From NCBI GenBank assembly GCA_028023455.1, contig JAQFVV010000113.1, forward strand, positions 372,001 to 436,000: a stretch of DNA of 64,000 nt, in the 5' to 3' direction. Each line of letters opens with the position of its first letter. Position 1 is the stretch's first letter. Shown one piece after another: positions 13,441 through 23,724 of this stretch. A model generated the notes under the pieces. The model searched no databases, was not told where the DNA came from, and saw only the letters and a list, made by a program, of their open reading frames with translations. Source of the stretch: Epiperipatus broadwayi (taxonomy: Eukaryota > Onychophora > Udeonychophora > Euonychophora > Peripatidae). The position numbers and the translations under genes are program-made.

Positions 13441-14850
13441 AGAAAATAATAATAAATTCTTTACAAGAACTATATAATCAATAATAATTTTATATGTTAA
13501 CCCTTTAACTGTCCAATTGTTCATTCGCTGCAGGTGGTATCACTCAAAGCTTTTAATTGGCCGATGCACAAAATAATGTATCAATTTTTCAAAAGTTATT
13601 GACCGTTTTTTTAAATATATTCACTTTAGTTTCGTTTTTAAAAAGTATATTAGTAATTTCTAACATTATAAAAATAAACGAAAGTTTGTTCAAAAATAAA
13701 TTTTGATTTTTAATTTTAAAAATATTTGTTACGGTTGACATGAAAAGAAACCAATCGTAATTTCACGTTATGATTTTTTTTCCCGACTTTGCAATAAATA
13801 AATAATTCTTGCTAAAATCGTAACTATTTTTGTAAAATAATATTTATTTTTGACATATTATATGAAAATAATTTGTATTTTATTTGTATTTCATCAAAAA
13901 ATATTTTTAAAATGCTCTAAAACATTCGTTTATCATTTTCAAAATAAAACAAAAGCGTTAGAAATTTTTAATTTTTGGCAGCCATATAAAAATTTTAACA
14001 GCCAATAAGATTCAAGAAAAGATGATGAGAAGGCGGAGCTTTTCCATTTTCTTTTGTTTACAAAATTTCAACAGCCAATAAGATTCAAGAAAAGATGTGA
14101 AAAGGCAGTGCTTAGTTTTTGTTTGACATAAATCATCAATTAATTGATTTTTTACTTGTAAAATAATTCAATAGATGGCAGTATATTATAAAACTTTTTG
14201 CGTTCTAAAAAATGACGTTAAAACCGTAAACGTAGTCCAAAAACTAAGCAATTTACAGCGATGTCAAATTTACTCGATTAAAACGAATATGTATCAAAAA
14301 GTGCCTCGATTAAGAACGAGTCAAACAGTCAAAAGGTTAAAAGCCTTTTTTCAGCACGTTCTTTGGTGCCCTTTTCAAATGTTACTAACCTATTTAATGT
14401 TGACAAATTATTTCAGACATAAAACCATCTAGTGTCCAATAATAGAATTAAAGCAACAATAACAATATAAATCATTAAAATAAATCAAAATCCTCATATA
14501 CAAATTCAGTAATTACAAAATAATTGATTATATTATAAAAATACGTTAAATAAATATTACATGCATTTTTATATATATATCATCTTATATAATTTTCCAT
14601 TCATTTTTAACCAACCAATTGTTAAACAAATAAATATTCACACAATTATTCAAATTATTTTTACTATAGTATGTTTCATATATTTATCTTCTTTTTGGAT
14701 CTTTGATTAATTTAAATATTTAATACTTTTTATAGCATCTATTCTATGCCCATATTTTAAGTAATGAATATATAGTGCAGATTTATAATCTCTTCTATTA
14801 ATTGCATTATTATGTTCTTTGGCTCTTACTTCTAATTGTTTTCCACTTTA
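13441..14850 (-). mobile_element. Penelope-like element family A, 3' part, with nested insertion
   Basis: The minus strand encodes the end of a GIY-YIG endonuclease: GKQLEVRAKEHNNAINRR, SALYIHYLKYGHRID, then NLIKDPKRRQIYETY and NWLVKNE (about 14845-14600), followed by a 3' tail. The tail is split by a TTAA-flanked insertion (13501-14336). It resumes at 13500-13441 with a segment matching 33672-33730 and the end of the plus copy near 35640. The element is 5' truncated inside the nuclease domain, where it meets RTE sequence. Confidence 0.75.
13501..14336. mobile_element. piggyBac-like MITE, TTAA target duplication, copy 1
   Basis: 836 bases bounded by TTAA at 13497-13500 and 14337-14340. The termini are inverted: CCCTTTAACTGT at the left and ACAGTCAAAAGG at the right. 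Removing the element and one TTAA restores the Penelope-like tail as seen in the other copies (TTTTATATGTTAAAAGCC against TTTTATACATAAAAAC). TTAA duplication with CCC/CC-type termini is the signature of the piggyBac superfamily. There is no transposase, so it is non-autonomous. Confidence 0.75.
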
Positions 14851-14999
14851 TTGTTATACTTTACTCATGTCAGTGGTGTGCATTCATATTGTGACCATTA
14901 ACCACATACTTTTCAGAAGGGCAGAATCTTGTACCTTTGCAAATAATCCACTGCATCACAGATCCCAAATGTTTATCATTATGACAATTTACCAAAGAA

Positions 15000-16260
15000 A
15001 CTGCTCACAATTATACTTTCTTATATCAATATCAACTCTTTTTTCACTCTTTTACAAAATTTGAAATGTTCAATTCTTCTTAATGCATCATTTTTATATA
15101 TTTTCATATTTCTTCTTTTCTTCATAACTTCTCTGATCTTAGCAGAAATTTTATTGGTCAATTGCTTTTTTCTATTAGTTATCTTTGTTACAGTTTTTAA
15201 AAGTATATTAATTAATTTCATATTACTATCATACAAATCTGAATCATGTTCAAAATCTGCTAATATTTAAAAAAGATTTGAAAGTTCTAATTTAAATTCA
15301 ATGAATGTTTCTAAAGATTAGGAATAACAACTGTGAATATTGTTTTTCTTAATAATTTTTGCCTCTCCAGTATTGCATTAACATGTATCTTATATCTTAC
15401 TAATCAATGATCACTTCTTGTGTTGAATTTATGAAGAACATTACAATCTTGAAATATGTATTTTATGTTAGCCAAAACATAATCCAATTTTGCTGTACCT
15501 TCATTTGGATGCTTCCATGTTCATTTTCTTTTAACATTTTTTTTTTCAAAAAAAGACTTCATTATATAGTTTTCCCTTTCCTGCAAATTCCACAAGCCTA
15601 TGTCCTCTCTCATTTCTATTACTATAACCAAAATTTACCTACACATTTTCATCTTTCAATTGTTTACCAATTCTAGCATTAAAGTCTCCTGTAACAATTT
15701 TAAAATATTGTTTGGTCTGATCAAAAGCCTTTTGTATATCCATATAAAAATCTTCTACTACTTCATTACTATGATAATTTGTTGAAGCATAAACCTGAAT
15801 TATCTGCATTTGATATCTTCTTTTAAGTTGAATAACTAATCTTGCCATTTTGTCTGATACACTATCAATCTCCACAATAATTGTTCTTCCACTTTTTATT
15901 TATAATAAATATTTGTGCCTTTGTACTAGAGTACATGTCCATTTTTAAAATCATATTGTCTCTTCACTAATGTCCAATAATGTCCCATTTGATAAGAGAC
16001 ACTTCTTCCAATTCTTGCAATTTTCCTTCATTTGAAACTGATCTGCAGTTGTAAGTCCCTAAATAAAAGATTGTCATCAAATGGCAACCTGAATGTGCAA
16101 TCAGGGAATTCTTAAGACTCTCCACCTTCAACCACCACCCACTGCCTTGGCGGGTGACTTTACAGCTGTCTGCAAATAAAGGCCATGATTTATTTTTGTC
16201 TAATTTTTTTTTATCATACACACAGATATTCATTCTGTCTTCAAGAAAACTCAACTGATA
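15000..16260 (-). pseudogene. RTE-type non-LTR retrotransposon, 5' half (endonuclease)
   Basis: On the minus strand: GTYNCRSVSNEGKLQELEE and WDIIGH (near 16050-15970), the start of the RTE endonuclease; then QIIQVYASTNYHSNEVVEDF and TGDFNARIGKQ (15800-15640), with the catalytic GDFN; then the linker towards the reverse transcriptase, ISAKIREVMKKRRNMK (15150). At least one frameshift separates the pieces. It stops near 15000, where family-A Penelope-like sequence follows at 14850. The 3' ends of the same family lie at 23.4, 37.1, 46.1, 52.0, 52.2 and 54.1 kb. Confidence 0.8.
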
Positions 16261-17939
16261 TTTCAGTTAAGAACTATTATGCAACTGAGAGGAAAGACCA
16301 TGATGTTTTTTGATCTTAAATTCAGAGGTAAAAGGCCAATAAACACACCATGATTGTGAACAACATATCCTTATTCATATACTATATGCATAATCACATA
16401 GTAATAACAGTTGCAATGACAAGGACATCTAGAGTGGACATTTAGGAATTTGCCCTGCTCGATTTCTTTAAGGCCTTCAAGAGGAATCAAAGAGCTCCTT
16501 TTAGTTAACAGCAAACTCCTTTCTGCAGTCATAATTCATATATGAATATCAATATAAATATTTCATCAATAATGCATTAAAATAATAATAAATATATATT
16601 TTCTAAATGAAAACAAATTAGTATTTCTCTTTTATGCAAGCTAATTCTCCCTTCCAGGCTTTCTTTGGATAATGAAAAATATAAACCTCTTCCAAAAATT
16701 TGCTAAACAAAAAAAAAAATTGTATTATCTATCATAGAAAAATGCATATTTATATATATGTTAAATTTAAGTGGAAGTAACCGTAACTCTCATATATCAA
16801 TAAATGCAAATAATGGAGTTACTCTATTTTTTGTATTTATTGACATATAAGTATTGTTTATATATATCTTCTGGGGAATTTTGGTTATTTCTGATTAAAT
16901 TTTATTTACAGTAATCTATGCATATCTGTATGTATATGTATATAAATAACTAGAGACAGTTTCTTGTCTAAACAGCTGTTTTTTAATATTTCAATTGGAG
17001 GATTGGTTTTTCACATAGGCAAAATTCTCCATACAGTAGTGATCATGTGATGAAGATTGGTTAGGGTTAGGGTTGATGAATAAAAAATTCCTATAGATTA
17101 ATAATCTTTTTTTAATTTTTTATTAATCAAGTGTTGATCTATGGTGATAAACATTTTAGTTATTTTCTTCTAAAAAGACAAAAATATTATTTTCTTATTC
17201 AACTTTACAAATTTTTTAAAGTAAAACCTTTTAAATAAAACTTTTCAATAGTTAGTTAATTCAATTTTTATTTCTACATACTGAAAATGAAAATATCTTA
17301 ATTATTTCCTTCCAAAAAAAATTAATTATTTTCTTAAAGAAACTTTAAATAAAACTTTTAAATAGTTAATTCAATAAAAAATAATTAATTCATTAATTTA
17401 AGATAAAAGCAAAAACAAATGAACATTATATATATATTTTGTGATTATATATATATATTACATTCAGCGGTACATGTCTGTAATTTTATTAAAGAATTAG
17501 TTTTTTTTAAAGATTTTTTTAACAAAAAATAAAAATTACTGCGTCGTATTTTTATTTTAGAATAAAACTTCTTAGCAGGAGGGGGAGAAATGTATAATAG
17601 AATTAAAGTACTGTTAAAACTTTTTTCTCTCTCTCTTTTTAAAGAAAACAGCTTTTAAAAAAGTAAAAACTAAATAAATATGTAAAATTTAGAAAAATTA
17701 GTCTGTAAAAATTTGTTTGTAAAAAAATAATAATAACTTTCATTATGTAATTAGTGTATAAGATTTTGATTAATAATAGAATCAAAATCAATAATTGTAC
17801 TGTAAACTATCTTATCGAAAAGGTTTAGATGAATCTGAGCAAGGGTTTAAAATAACTAGAAATGGAAAATTAATTAAAAGACATTTCAACTTAAGACCTA
17901 AATTAAAAAATAATGATAATAAATTACAACTATAGAAAA
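16261..17939. other. AT-rich spacer
   Basis: 16261-16520 is probably RTE 5' untranslated sequence (moderate G+C). An R1 mini-remnant is at 17016-17057, followed by GGTTAGGGTTAGGGTT at 17061-17075, two and a half telomere-type units that I take as chance. The rest is homopolymer-rich. Confidence 0.4.
17016..17057 (+). mobile_element. R1 mini-remnant
   Basis: AGGCAAAATTCTCCATACAG followed at once by TAGTGATCATGTGATG: an inner-terminus piece fused to the outermost terminus. This is an extreme deletion derivative without a ribozyme. Confidence 0.5.
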
Positions 17940-18420
17940 AAAGAGTATATAAAGTCGATCTCTCTATTGTTCTTCAGTCGGGCTGCAATTTGCTAGATTG
18001 TTCATCTGTTCAGATTATTATTCATTTTGTACAAAATGCAGAATCCAAACAACCAGGGATCCAGATTTTCGGAACGCAGTAGTAAGCCAGTCAATTACTA
18101 CTGCGGTCAACATTAATGGACAAGCCGCATAAACCATGGAGGTGCCTGACAGGTCTTCATGCCTCAAACCTCCGCAAGTCAACTAACTATTCCTCTTGGA
18201 ACAAATGTGGAAACTGATGCCATAATCATAAAATAAATGCTACCACTATTCTCTCTCTCCCATTGCTGATTTACAGAATGGAAACAAGCCATGAAGCCAT
18301 CGATGGAGAACCAAAAAGCCAACCAGTTGGAAAATACACATAAATGAAGACCTGGATAAACATACTTTAAATAACTAAATATATTTTGATCACTGTCTAT
18401 AGACACTTTATGTTTAAATG
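17940..18420 (+). promoter_or_regulatory. TATA/initiator pattern and short ORF in a GC-richer island
   Basis: TATATAAAG at 17946-17954 is followed 29 bases later by TTCAGTCG (CAGT at 17975), a textbook TATA-initiator spacing. The first ATG, at 18036, opens 26 codons (MQNPNNQGSRFSERSSKPVN...) ending at TAA 18116. The island continues to about 18350 with broken frames (for instance MEVPDRSSCLKPPQVN). It could be the 5' end of an LTR-type or other retroelement, or an unknown transcript. I recognise no domain. Confidence 0.35.
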
Positions 18421-18589
18421 ATTGAACTTTAATTAATGAAGGACTATCATAATTTAGCCTGAATAATTACTTATATGATTTTATATGTAAATTTCAATAT
18501 TATTGTATTATATTACATATGTGTCTGTTTAATTAAATATTAATGTTTGCCTTAATTGTAATTTTGTCTATATTCTCATTCTCTCTTGT

Positions 18590-19020
18590 CACTGCACCAC
18601 CAGTCAATTATTGTATAAGTTAGTTTATGTGTTAAGTAAATATGCTGCATCCTGAGATAGAGTTTAAGCTAGTCATGGGATATTTCAAGAGCTGGATTAT
18701 GGACCTACCATCCAGGCATGTTAGTTACTTCATGTAATTAGCTGGTGCCTGAGGTTTACCTCTAAACAAATAAAATGCTTTGGATGGTGGGGTTTGAATC
18801 TAGAAGTTGAGGTGGGCCACGGTCTGAAAATGTGATTGTGTTATGCTTTGCATAGCTCAGTTTGCTCATGGGTGTTGTTGATAACTCTGCTATCGATGGT
18901 ATTCTCCCCTCTGCTTCAAGGGCCGGTCCGTTCACATAATGTTGAAAACATCAAATTTAAAATTATGTTAAAAGGGATTAAAACCCAATGAAACAGTTGC
19001 TATTAAACGGACCCGGTTAA
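18590..19020. other. GC-richer segment of unknown nature
   Basis: It contains AAACAAATAAAATGC (possible polyadenylation signal, about 18757-18772), GGTTTGAATCTAG (weakly B-box-like) and an imperfect inverted pair GGCCGGTCCGTT (18921) / AACGGACCCGGTT (19004). It could be the other end of the element beginning at 17.9 kb. No coding motif. Confidence 0.3.
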
Positions 19021-20470
19021 ATATATATAATGTCTGCATTCTGTGATGAAAACTAATTCTCTGGTTGGAATATTAAAAAAGCAGTTATTTAGGGAATTAA
19101 CTATGTTTTTTATTTATTTATATAGTTCTATGAGTTACTTTATATATTTCTTATTGTTCTCATATTTGTATACATAAAATAGCTCAGTAAATTCTTGAAG
19201 TTACATTTAAAAAAATAGGATTAAAAATTATAAATCTTCATAATAAATGTAAATATTTCTTAGTATGAATAAAAATAAATGCTTCTGATAAATTTACTTG
19301 GTAATTTTTACAGGCACATATATAATAAGTAGTTTACATTATTGAAACTGATAATGGCATATCTGAAAAGTTGGTTTTTTTCTCTTAGATTGAATTATTC
19401 AAATACTGTTTAAACCCTTTGCAAAGTTAAATATAATCATCATGTGTTTATTTTCTGAATTGTAGAATTGTTGTTTCATAAATCTGCTATGATATTTCAG
19501 TTACTTTTAAGCACCTAATTTAGTAGATTAGACTCACAGTTCAGATTTATATTCAAGTAATCTTAAAGATAACATATTGTTAAATATATTCTTCTAAGGT
19601 TTTCTTCGTAGCATATTCTTTCATATTATATGGCATAAGAACAATGGCTGATATATGTGTACCAGCCTTCAGCCAGCCAATTATAGACCATAATAGCTTC
19701 ATCATAGAAAATCATAACTTCAGTATAAGAAATATACTAAAAGCTACTTTTCATAATGATAATTATCTTTTTACTATCATTAAGATCAGTATCTAATGTT
19801 AGAAGCAGCCAATAATAACTACAATTTTATGAACACTCCTGTTGTAGAATTATCCTTCACTTCTAACCTCCAATTAAACTGCAACTACAACTAACTGCTG
19901 AAAAAATTGTTCATTTTTTTTGATTGGTTGATATATTGAAGTCAACTTCCCATTGGCCCAAAATGATGTTTAATAAAAAATTTAAATCTTTTGGTTTTGT
20001 TTACTAAATGAATTAATTACATCACGTTTTAAAAATAATATCATATACTGATTATTTTTCTATCCTAAAAATATATTTTTCTTTAAGATTTGTCAATAAT
20101 TTTACAAGATAAAGTTATGATTATTTATTAAGCACATAGGAAGTATGTAAGTATTTTTAGAGAAAGGTTTTATTATATGTACCTAAATTTTTAATAAATA
20201 TTTGTAATAGATCTTTAATTCAATATTTTTTTTCTTTTATAAATTATTATAAGTAATAGCTTTATTGTAAAAAAATTCAATGCATATTATTCATTTTCAA
20301 CTCTACATGTAAATTAAATGTTTGGGAAGGATGTTATTATTTAAACCAAACTACACACTATGAAATAAGCCAATTTTTAATTACAAAAAGCTGCAATACC
20401 TTTTGTTTCAGGTTAAGGATTCATTAAATATGAACTACTGAATCAATTTATAACTATATATTCTTCTTAA
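19021..20470. other. AT-rich spacer, nothing recognised
   Basis: A balanced-composition patch near 19610-19720 has no splice sites or motif that I trust. Confidence 0.4.
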
Positions 20471-20472
20471 AA

Positions 20473-20818
20473 CAGACAAAATGCACTATACATATTGCCA
20501 CACACAGCAAGCTAGAGTAATCAATGGATGCCAGAAGGCTTGTGCATAAAATCCCCATCTAGTGCCTACTCATCCAATATCCCCAGACTAGTTTCTGGAT
20601 TGTGGCCTTCATCAGTGAGGAGCCTTGGATCTGAGAGCACTGCACCTAGATCTTAGGATCTAATGCAACCCTCCAGCAACCACTTTTTATCTCCACTTAA
20701 CTACAAAACTATGAGTCTTAAACTGAAAATACCTTAATGTTTTCAATGCAAGCCCATTAGCTTATATAGTCATATGGGTCTGAAGTTAGTTCAGTACCAT
20801 AGGCAGGATTAGTTTTAA
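20473..20818 (-). mobile_element. R1 element, isolated left arm
   Basis: Left-arm sequence from AAAACAGACAAAATGC through the hammerhead to the inner region (CTTATATAGTCATATGGG). It abuts the full-length palindrome at 20829. The outermost terminus is missing. Confidence 0.65.
20572..20630 (-). ncRNA. Hammerhead ribozyme, R1 family, core intact, stem II weakened
   Basis: On the minus strand both halves of stem I (ATCCAA/TTGGAT and TCCTCA/TGGGGA) pair perfectly, and CTGATGA, GAAA and the GUC cleavage site are intact. The stem II 3' side reads TCC instead of GCC, so one pair is lost. The predicted cut is between 20586 and 20585. It belongs to an isolated left arm at 20473-20818. Confidence 0.6.
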
Positions 20819-20973
20819 GACAATAAATATCATATGACCACCACTTCTTATGCTTGTGTATAACTGTTGTTAAAACAGGCAAAACTCACTATATGTATTG
20901 CCACACACAGCAACCTAGAGTAATCAGTGATGCCAGAAGGCTTGTGCATAAAATCCCCATCTAGTGCCTACTC

Positions 20974-21026
20974 ATCCAATGTCCCCAGACTAGTTTCTGG
21001 CTTGTGGCCTTCATCAGTGAGGAGCC
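20974..21026 (-). ncRNA. Hammerhead ribozyme, R1 family, core intact
   Basis: This is the mirror copy in the left arm of the same palindrome. On the minus strand it has TCCTCA, CTGATGA, stem II GGC/GCC, GAAA, CUAGUC and TGGGGA. The distal half of stem I is lost because the 5' side diverges after AGGCTCCTCA. The inner six-pair stem I and the whole core remain. Confidence 0.65.
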
Positions 21027-21249
21027 TAATAGGATAGTGGTGGCTATGGTTATTAAAGAACCAAAGATACCAAAATGTATGGGTATTGAACTGAGTTCAG
21101 ACCCATATGATTATATAAGCTAATGGGTTTAGATTGAAAACATTAAGGTGTTTTCAGTTTAAGACTCATAGTTTTGTAGTTAAGTGGAGATAAAAGGTGG
21201 TTGTTGGAGGGTTGCATTAGATCCTAAGATCTAGGTGCAGTGCTGTCAG

Positions 21250-21308
21250 ATCCAAGGCTCCTCACTGATGAAGGCCACAAGCCAGAAACTAGTCTGGGGA
21301 TATTGAAT
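21250..21308 (+). ncRNA. Hammerhead ribozyme, R1 family, core intact
   Basis: The order is outer stem I (ATCCAA), inner stem I (TCCTCA), core box CTGATGA, stem II hairpin (GGC, loop CACAA, GCC), core box GAAA, minimal stem III (AC, UA, GU), cleavage triplet GUC, then TGGGGA pairing with TCCTCA, and TTGAAT pairing with ATCCAA with one mismatch. This is a type I hammerhead (open at stem I). The predicted cut is after 21294. One oddity: the 10.1/11.1 closing pair of stem II is A-A rather than the usual purine-pyrimidine pair, which should weaken activity. It lies in the right arm of the palindrome 20829-21466. Confidence 0.7.
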
Positions 21309-21789
21309 GAGTAAGCACTAGTTGGGGATTTTATGCACAAGCCTTCTGGCATCCATTGATTACTCTAGCTTGCTGTGTGTGGCAATACGTATAGTAAGTT
21401 TTGCCTGTTTTAAAAACAGTTATACACAAGCATAAGAATTGGTGGTCATGTGATATATATTCTCATATATATATATTAATTTTAATATTCTCAGGACAAA
21501 TGATGAATTCATAGTATTATTTCTGGGAGCTTCTGTGTAATAAAAATATAACTGCTAAATAGCTGACATGACAGTACAATAACAAGTACTTTCCTCAGAG
21601 CTTCTTTTTTCTCAAATTATAAGAATATATATATATACTTACTGTATGTCATTTGACTTTATCTACTATTTATTTAACATCTTAGCTTTTTTTTAACTGT
21701 GACATAATAATATTATTATTACAGAATTCTAACTGTTTTTAATTTTCCTGTTTTGTTTCTAGCTGTTTTTACAAGTGGCATTGTGACTC

Positions 21790-21795
<6 letters not shown>

Positions 21796-21835
<40 letters not shown>
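21796..21835. repeat. (TC)n(TA)n(CA)n compound dinucleotide run
   Basis: CTCTCTC, then about 15 TA units, then CACACAC, directly before the R1 element at 21844. Confidence 0.9.
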
Positions 21836-21837
<2 letters not shown>

Positions 21838-21843
21838 TTTTCA

Positions 21844-22078
21844 AGACATCACATGGTTATCATTTCCTATGCTTTTACAAGCTGTTAATAACAGATCTAG
21901 GTGCAGTGCTCTCAAAAATCCAAAGCTCCTCACTGATGAAAGCCACAAACTAAAAACTAGTCTGGGTATATTGGATGAGTAGGCATTAGATAGAGATTTT
22001 ATGCACAAACCTTCTTGTATCCATTGATTACTAAGGCTTTCACTAGGTGGCACTATGGTGTAAAGAGTTTGCTACTGT
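21844..22078 (+). mobile_element. R1 element, internally deleted
   Basis: A left terminus remnant (ATCACATGGTTATCATTTCC) passes directly into right-arm sequence (AGATCTAGGTGCAGTGCT, hammerhead copy, ATCCATTGATTACT, GGTGGCACTA). The centre is deleted. It lies only about 100 bases from the downstream TPR exon, in the intron that follows it. Confidence 0.6.
21918..21976 (+). ncRNA. Hammerhead-derived copy, R1 family, probably inactive
   Basis: CTGATGA and the CUAGUC site are kept, but the second core box is AAAA instead of GAAA, and stem II (AGCC/AACT) has a mismatch. The outer stem I ATCCAA/TTGGAT still pairs. Confidence 0.5.
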
Positions 22079-22182
22079 TCAATACTTATCAATCTTTTAA
22101 AATTAATTCTTATACAAATCTATATTATTGTAGCTTTTATTTTATGTTTGCTATTAAACAATGCAATAAAATGTAAATTTAC

Positions 22183-22287
22183 CTTCGCTAAAGCTTTAAT
22201 TCCTTCAAAATATTGTCCTGCAGAGATTAAAGCTATTCCAAGAAGATATAAGCATTTCCCTTGTTGCGAATTAAGTATGACACAACT
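22183..22287 (-). CDS. Internal exon of the same TPR-repeat protein gene (next exon)
   Basis: This 105-base exon is preceded by a long polypyrimidine tract and GCAG acceptor (minus strand, ending at 22288) and followed by the donor GTAAAT starting at 22182. It is phase 0 at both ends and encodes 35 residues, including SCVILNSQQGKC and LYLLGIALISAGQYFEGI. Joined to the exon at 50288-50429, the Gly of LLGIAL falls exactly 34 residues after the Gly of NRGSLF, and the AG of ISAG falls 34 after that of LAAG. That register is the main reason to call them consecutive exons of one gene. The following exon is not identified. A missed exon in between would have to preserve the repeat phase. Confidence 0.85.
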
Positions 22288-22504
22288 CTGCAAAAAAAAA
22301 AAAAAAAACTTACGTAAAATATCTTTCTGTGATGCATATATATATATACATTTAATTACAAACAGGATATACATGCAGATATAAGTATTTTCTTACATTT
22401 TGATTTATAATTATCAAATTTCTCACCCAACAGCTTTAATTAACACCAACTACTTCAGATAAATACACTAATGACTTTTATTAATTCAATTATTAACCTA
22501 GATA

Positions 22505-22620
22505 TTATCTTTAGCCCAGGTAGCCAAGAGGCCATCGCAGCCGCCTTGCAAGCAAGCAGTTGGTTGCAGACGGTTGTGGGTTCGCGTCCCGGCCGATGCT
22601 ATAACATGTGAAAAAAAACT
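22505..22620 (+). mobile_element. tRNA-derived SINE (S1), copy 1
   Basis: An A-box-like GGTAGCCAAGAGGCC and a B-box-like GGGTTCGCGTCCCGG are spaced as in tRNA genes, then CCGATGCTATAACATG and an A-rich end. The ends do not form an acceptor stem, so it is not a working tRNA gene. Three relatives lie within 8 kb. Confidence 0.65.
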
Positions 22621-23412
22621 TTAAAACATAGTTTTTTTAAAAAAATTAAACGTAATGATATAACTCAATTTCATTTCTTTTCTAGCATTGTGGGATCTTT
22701 TTTAGATATACTTGATATTTTCATTTTATATTTATGTACGTATGTATATGTGTTTATTAAGAATATTTAAAAAAAATATTAAAATACTAACCTGTGTGCC
22801 ATTACTAACAGTTGAATGTACTTAGAAAGTTTAAATAAAGTTTAAAATTTTTCTAAAGACATTCAATTCTTAATATTAGGTGATAGAAATAATCCAACAA
22901 ATAATTCATACCAAAATGCTATCATCCCAAACCTTTAGACAAACATTAATACCATCGTTCATATGTTATTGTTAATATATTTTATCAATAATATTAATTT
23001 ATGCAGGACCTAAACCCATTAAACATTCTTGCGTAGGTAACTAAAATATTTTTTCCTACTTACATCAGATTAAAAAATATTTAAAGCCACAACAATTAAT
23101 TTAACAAAATAATGACATAATTTAAAATATGATATATAAATAAATGATTGAAGCTTAAATATCACGTGACATTTGAGCTTTTATATCTGGCTGAGCCTTT
23201 GAATCCACCAACACTGTGTTTAATCATGCAAGGTTTGAACTCACTAATTATTGTAACAAACTTATATATGAAAAGAAATACTTTTTATTATGAGATTTCA
23301 ATGCAAATTTATTACTAAATATTGTTTTTTATAAATAAAAGAATCATAAAGAGAAAAGTGCATTGGACCGATAGTAGAAATATTACATTTTTATACATAT
23401 GTATATATACAT
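22621..23412. other. AT-rich intron sequence
   Basis: 22795-22890 (AACAGTTGAATGTA, AAATAAAGTTTAAA, TTTTTCTAA) recurs at 42765-42850, an unclassified two-copy repeat. The rest shows nothing. Confidence 0.4.
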
Positions 23413-23724
23413 GTTGGGAGTAGCAAGAAGAGATCGAAAACGCAATATATGAGTAAGAGAACAAACAGGTGTTACTGACCTCATTGGAAAAATTAAAAGA
23501 CAAGTGGAGTTGGGCTCGACATATTGCTAGAAGAGATGATAATAGCTGGACAATTGAACTCTTAAACCGGATTCCAAGAAATTGTAAAAGACTCAAAAAA
23601 AAGACCACATGTGAGATGGATACAGGGGTGATGTGGCGAAGAGAAGTAAAAGATTGGATAAGATGGATTAAACTTGGAGAGATCTACATCCTGCAGTGGA
23701 TTGATAATGGTTGATGATGATGAT
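23413..23724 (+). pseudogene. RTE retrotransposon 3' end, truncated copy
   Basis: The C-terminus of an RTE polyprotein is recognisable: WSWARHIARRDDNSWTIELL, NRIPRNCKR, MWRREVKDWIRWIKLGE, LQWIDNG then a stop. It ends in a short GAT repeat, the usual RTE 3' tail. 5' truncated near GGGAGTAGCAAGAAGAG. Confidence 0.8.

Larger units (their letters stand above)
20829..21466. mobile_element. R1 palindromic element, full length, two hammerheads
   Basis: The element starts around CATATGACCACC and ends GGTGGTCATGTG, with arms inverted over about 200 bases. Each arm contains, from the outside in, TGCTTGTGTATAACTG, AAACAGGCAAAACT, a segment ending in TGCCAC, then the hammerhead. The left ribozyme is on minus and the right on plus, so both face outward from the centre. 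There is no ORF of note. The termini resemble a long-TIR foldback element, but the geometry (5' ends in the centre) also matches the head-to-head Penelope-like pairs of this window. Confidence 0.7.

Noticed and set aside
17061-17076. Telomere-type TTAGGG repeats
   Set aside because: Only two and a half units; no longer array or subtelomeric context.
19610-19720. Possible minus-strand exon with balanced composition
   Set aside because: No convincing splice sites and no motif; the frame closes quickly.
22505-22620. A genuine tRNA gene
   Set aside because: A- and B-box-like parts are present but the ends do not pair as an acceptor stem, and related copies with A-rich tails show a SINE.
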